Assembly: GCA_025354865.1 (NCBI GenBank)
Contig: JANXMB010000185.1
Location: forward strand, 1 to 34,023
Direction: 5' to 3'
DNA: 34,023 nt
Source of the DNA: Acetobacteraceae bacterium
Lineage (GTDB): Bacteria; Pseudomonadota; Alphaproteobacteria; Acetobacterales; Acetobacteraceae
Part shown: positions 32,957 through 34,023 of the stretch, piece after piece
How the letters are laid out: each line of letters starts with the position of its first letter
Numbering within the stretch: the first letter of the stretch is position 1
Position numbers and translations under genes: made by a program
The notes under the pieces: generated by a model
Database searches by the model: none
What the model saw: the letters and a program-made list of their open reading frames with translations, nothing else
Told to the model about the DNA's origin: nothing

Positions 32957-34023
32957 CACACCGGCACGTAAATCCGCCCATCGAACAGACGCCGCGCGGT
33001 GCGGAAAAACGCCCCGCTATGCGCCACCCAAGCCCCTGCTGCGTCCCGACCGACATCGGCATCCACCGTCAAAATGCCCGAGGGCATGCCGATACGGATC
33101 GGCCCCTCGGCGGAGCGGCCAACGGCCTGGTGGGCGACCGTGCCCTCGATCCGCGCTGCCACGGCGGTGCACAACGACGCCGTCAACGGCAAAGCGCGGT
33201 GCGGCTGGCCATTGGACAGGAAGCGCGCGGTCAGATCGACCTCGCTCGCGGCGATCGGCACGCCCGACAGGGTGGGCGAATCCATGGCCGGGGCCACGAA
33301 GCCGACGATCGGCACCCCGGCGATGGTGCGGGCCTCGGCGTCGTCCTTGGCGATGCCCATCGCGACCGAGGCGGCGCGGCGGATGCTTTGCAGCGTCGCC
33401 AGCAGATCGGTGTTGGCGTCCAATGCCTCCGGCAATTCCCGCCCGGTCAGGCCCAGATCGCGGGCGCGCACGAAGACGCAGGCGTTGGCGGCGTCGATGC
33501 ACGAAACCTCGATCCGACCGATTCCGGGGACATCCAGCCAATCCGTAACCTGCCCCGTCGGCAGCAACCGCCCGGTGGTGGCCCCGCCCGGGGTGAGGAA
33601 ATCCAGCTTCACCGGCGCACCGAAACCGGCCACGCCGGGGATCGCCATCGTGCCGTCGGTCGCCGCCCGCCCATCGACCAACGGGAAGGTGGAGCGGATG
33701 ATCTTCCGCGTATTGGTGTTGAAAATGCGCACCACGGCGGTTTCGCCGTTCGGATGGACCAACCCCTCATCCACCGCGAAAGGGCCGACGGCGGACGACA
33801 TGTTGCCGCAATTGCCGCGATAGTCCACGGCCGCTTCTTTGATCTGCACCTGGGCGAAGGTGTAGTCTATGTCTGCATCCTCCCGCGCCGAGGGGGCCAG
33901 CACGCAGACCTTCGACAGCGAGGAAATGCCGCCGCCCATGCCATTCAACTGGCGGCCGTTGGGATCGGGCGTGCCCATGGCGGCCATGAAAATCGGATCC
34001 CACGCCCCCCGCTCCGGCAGGTC
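32956..34023 (-). CDS. PrpF-family isomerase (5' end outside window)
   Basis: The frame is open to the window edge, giving 355 visible residues; roughly 30-40 N-terminal residues are missing. The start of the visible part (DLPERGAWDPIFMAAMGTPDPNGRQLNGMGGG) and the block YRGNCGNMSSAVGPFAVDEGLV, with the catalytic Cys in NCGN, are typical of the PrpF/DapF-like diaminopimelate-epimerase fold. PrpF members isomerise 2-methylaconitate or 4-oxalomesaconate-like dicarboxylates in propionate or aromatic acid catabolism. The substrate cannot be told from the window. The stop codon overlaps the dispersed repeat. Confidence 0.85.
   Translation of the reverse strand, partial: DLPERGAWDPIFMAAMGTPDPNGRQLNGMGGGISSLSKVCVLAPSAREDADIDYTFAQVQIKEAAVDYRGNCGNMSSAVGPFAVDEGLVHPNGETAVVRIFNTNTRKIIRSTFPLVDGRAATDGTMAIPGVAGFGAPVKLDFLTPGGATTGRLLPTGQVTDWLDVPGIGRIEVSCIDAANACVFVRARDLGLTGRELPEALDANTDLLATLQSIRRAASVAMGIAKDDAEARTIAGVPIVGFVAPAMDSPTLSGVPIAASEVDLTARFLSNGQPHRALPLTASLCTAVAARIEGTVAHQAVGRSAEGPIRIGMPSGILTVDADVGRDAAGAWVAHSGAFFRTARRLFDGRIYVPV

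Overview
The window looks like a GC-rich alphaproteobacterial chromosome, probably Rhodospirillales/Acetobacteraceae. That placement rests on the housekeeping genes (class II FBPase GlpX next to RecJ, EF-P, SuhB, error-prone DnaE2, PolA paired with a short CHCC zinc-finger gene) and on base composition. It is an inference, not a search result. The window splits at about 13,973 into an accessory island on the left and core chromosome on the right.

Island, 1-13,972 (left end outside the window). On the minus strand lie a SNF2-type helicase resembling DISARM DrmD and a large Eco57I-type adenine methylase resembling DrmMI, which runs off the left edge. This is the start of what looks like a class 1 DISARM anti-phage operon. 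The region upstream of the helicase has five copies of the hexamer CGGTCA/TGACCG in about 100 bp. About 1 kb of palindrome-rich non-coding DNA follows. Next comes a plus-strand replication/excision module of two small helix-turn-helix proteins and a prim-pol/DUF3987 primase-helicase. A Phd-VapC toxin-antitoxin pair follows on the minus strand. Last is a more AT-rich cassette with a DUF2971 protein and a six-helix membrane protein. The island abuts the 3' end of a tRNA-Glu(TTC) gene, a common integration site. No integrase is visible.

Core, 13,973-34,023. The order is tRNA-Glu, recJ, glpX (minus); a PncC-like/NMNAT-like fusion, efp, a repeat array, suhB, a small conserved protein and dnaE2 (plus); a two-gene polysaccharide-type ABC exporter and a small lipoprotein (minus); a lytic transglycosylase with SPOR domain (plus); galE (minus); a PaaI-like thioesterase (plus); polA with its upstream zinc-finger gene (minus); an alpha/beta hydrolase lipoprotein (plus); and a 5'-truncated PrpF-family isomerase (minus).

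Points of most interest are the DUF2971 plus membrane-protein cassette beside the defence operon; a dispersed palindromic repeat family (efp-suhB array, and an inverted copy between the hydrolase and prpF whose 53-bp hairpin differs at one base); a five-unit in-frame 15-bp tandem repeat in dnaE2; the PncC-like/NMNAT-like fusion whose amidohydrolase motif looks degenerate; and a hairpin that hides the ribosome binding site of the thioesterase gene. All calls come from reading the sequence. No database search was done.
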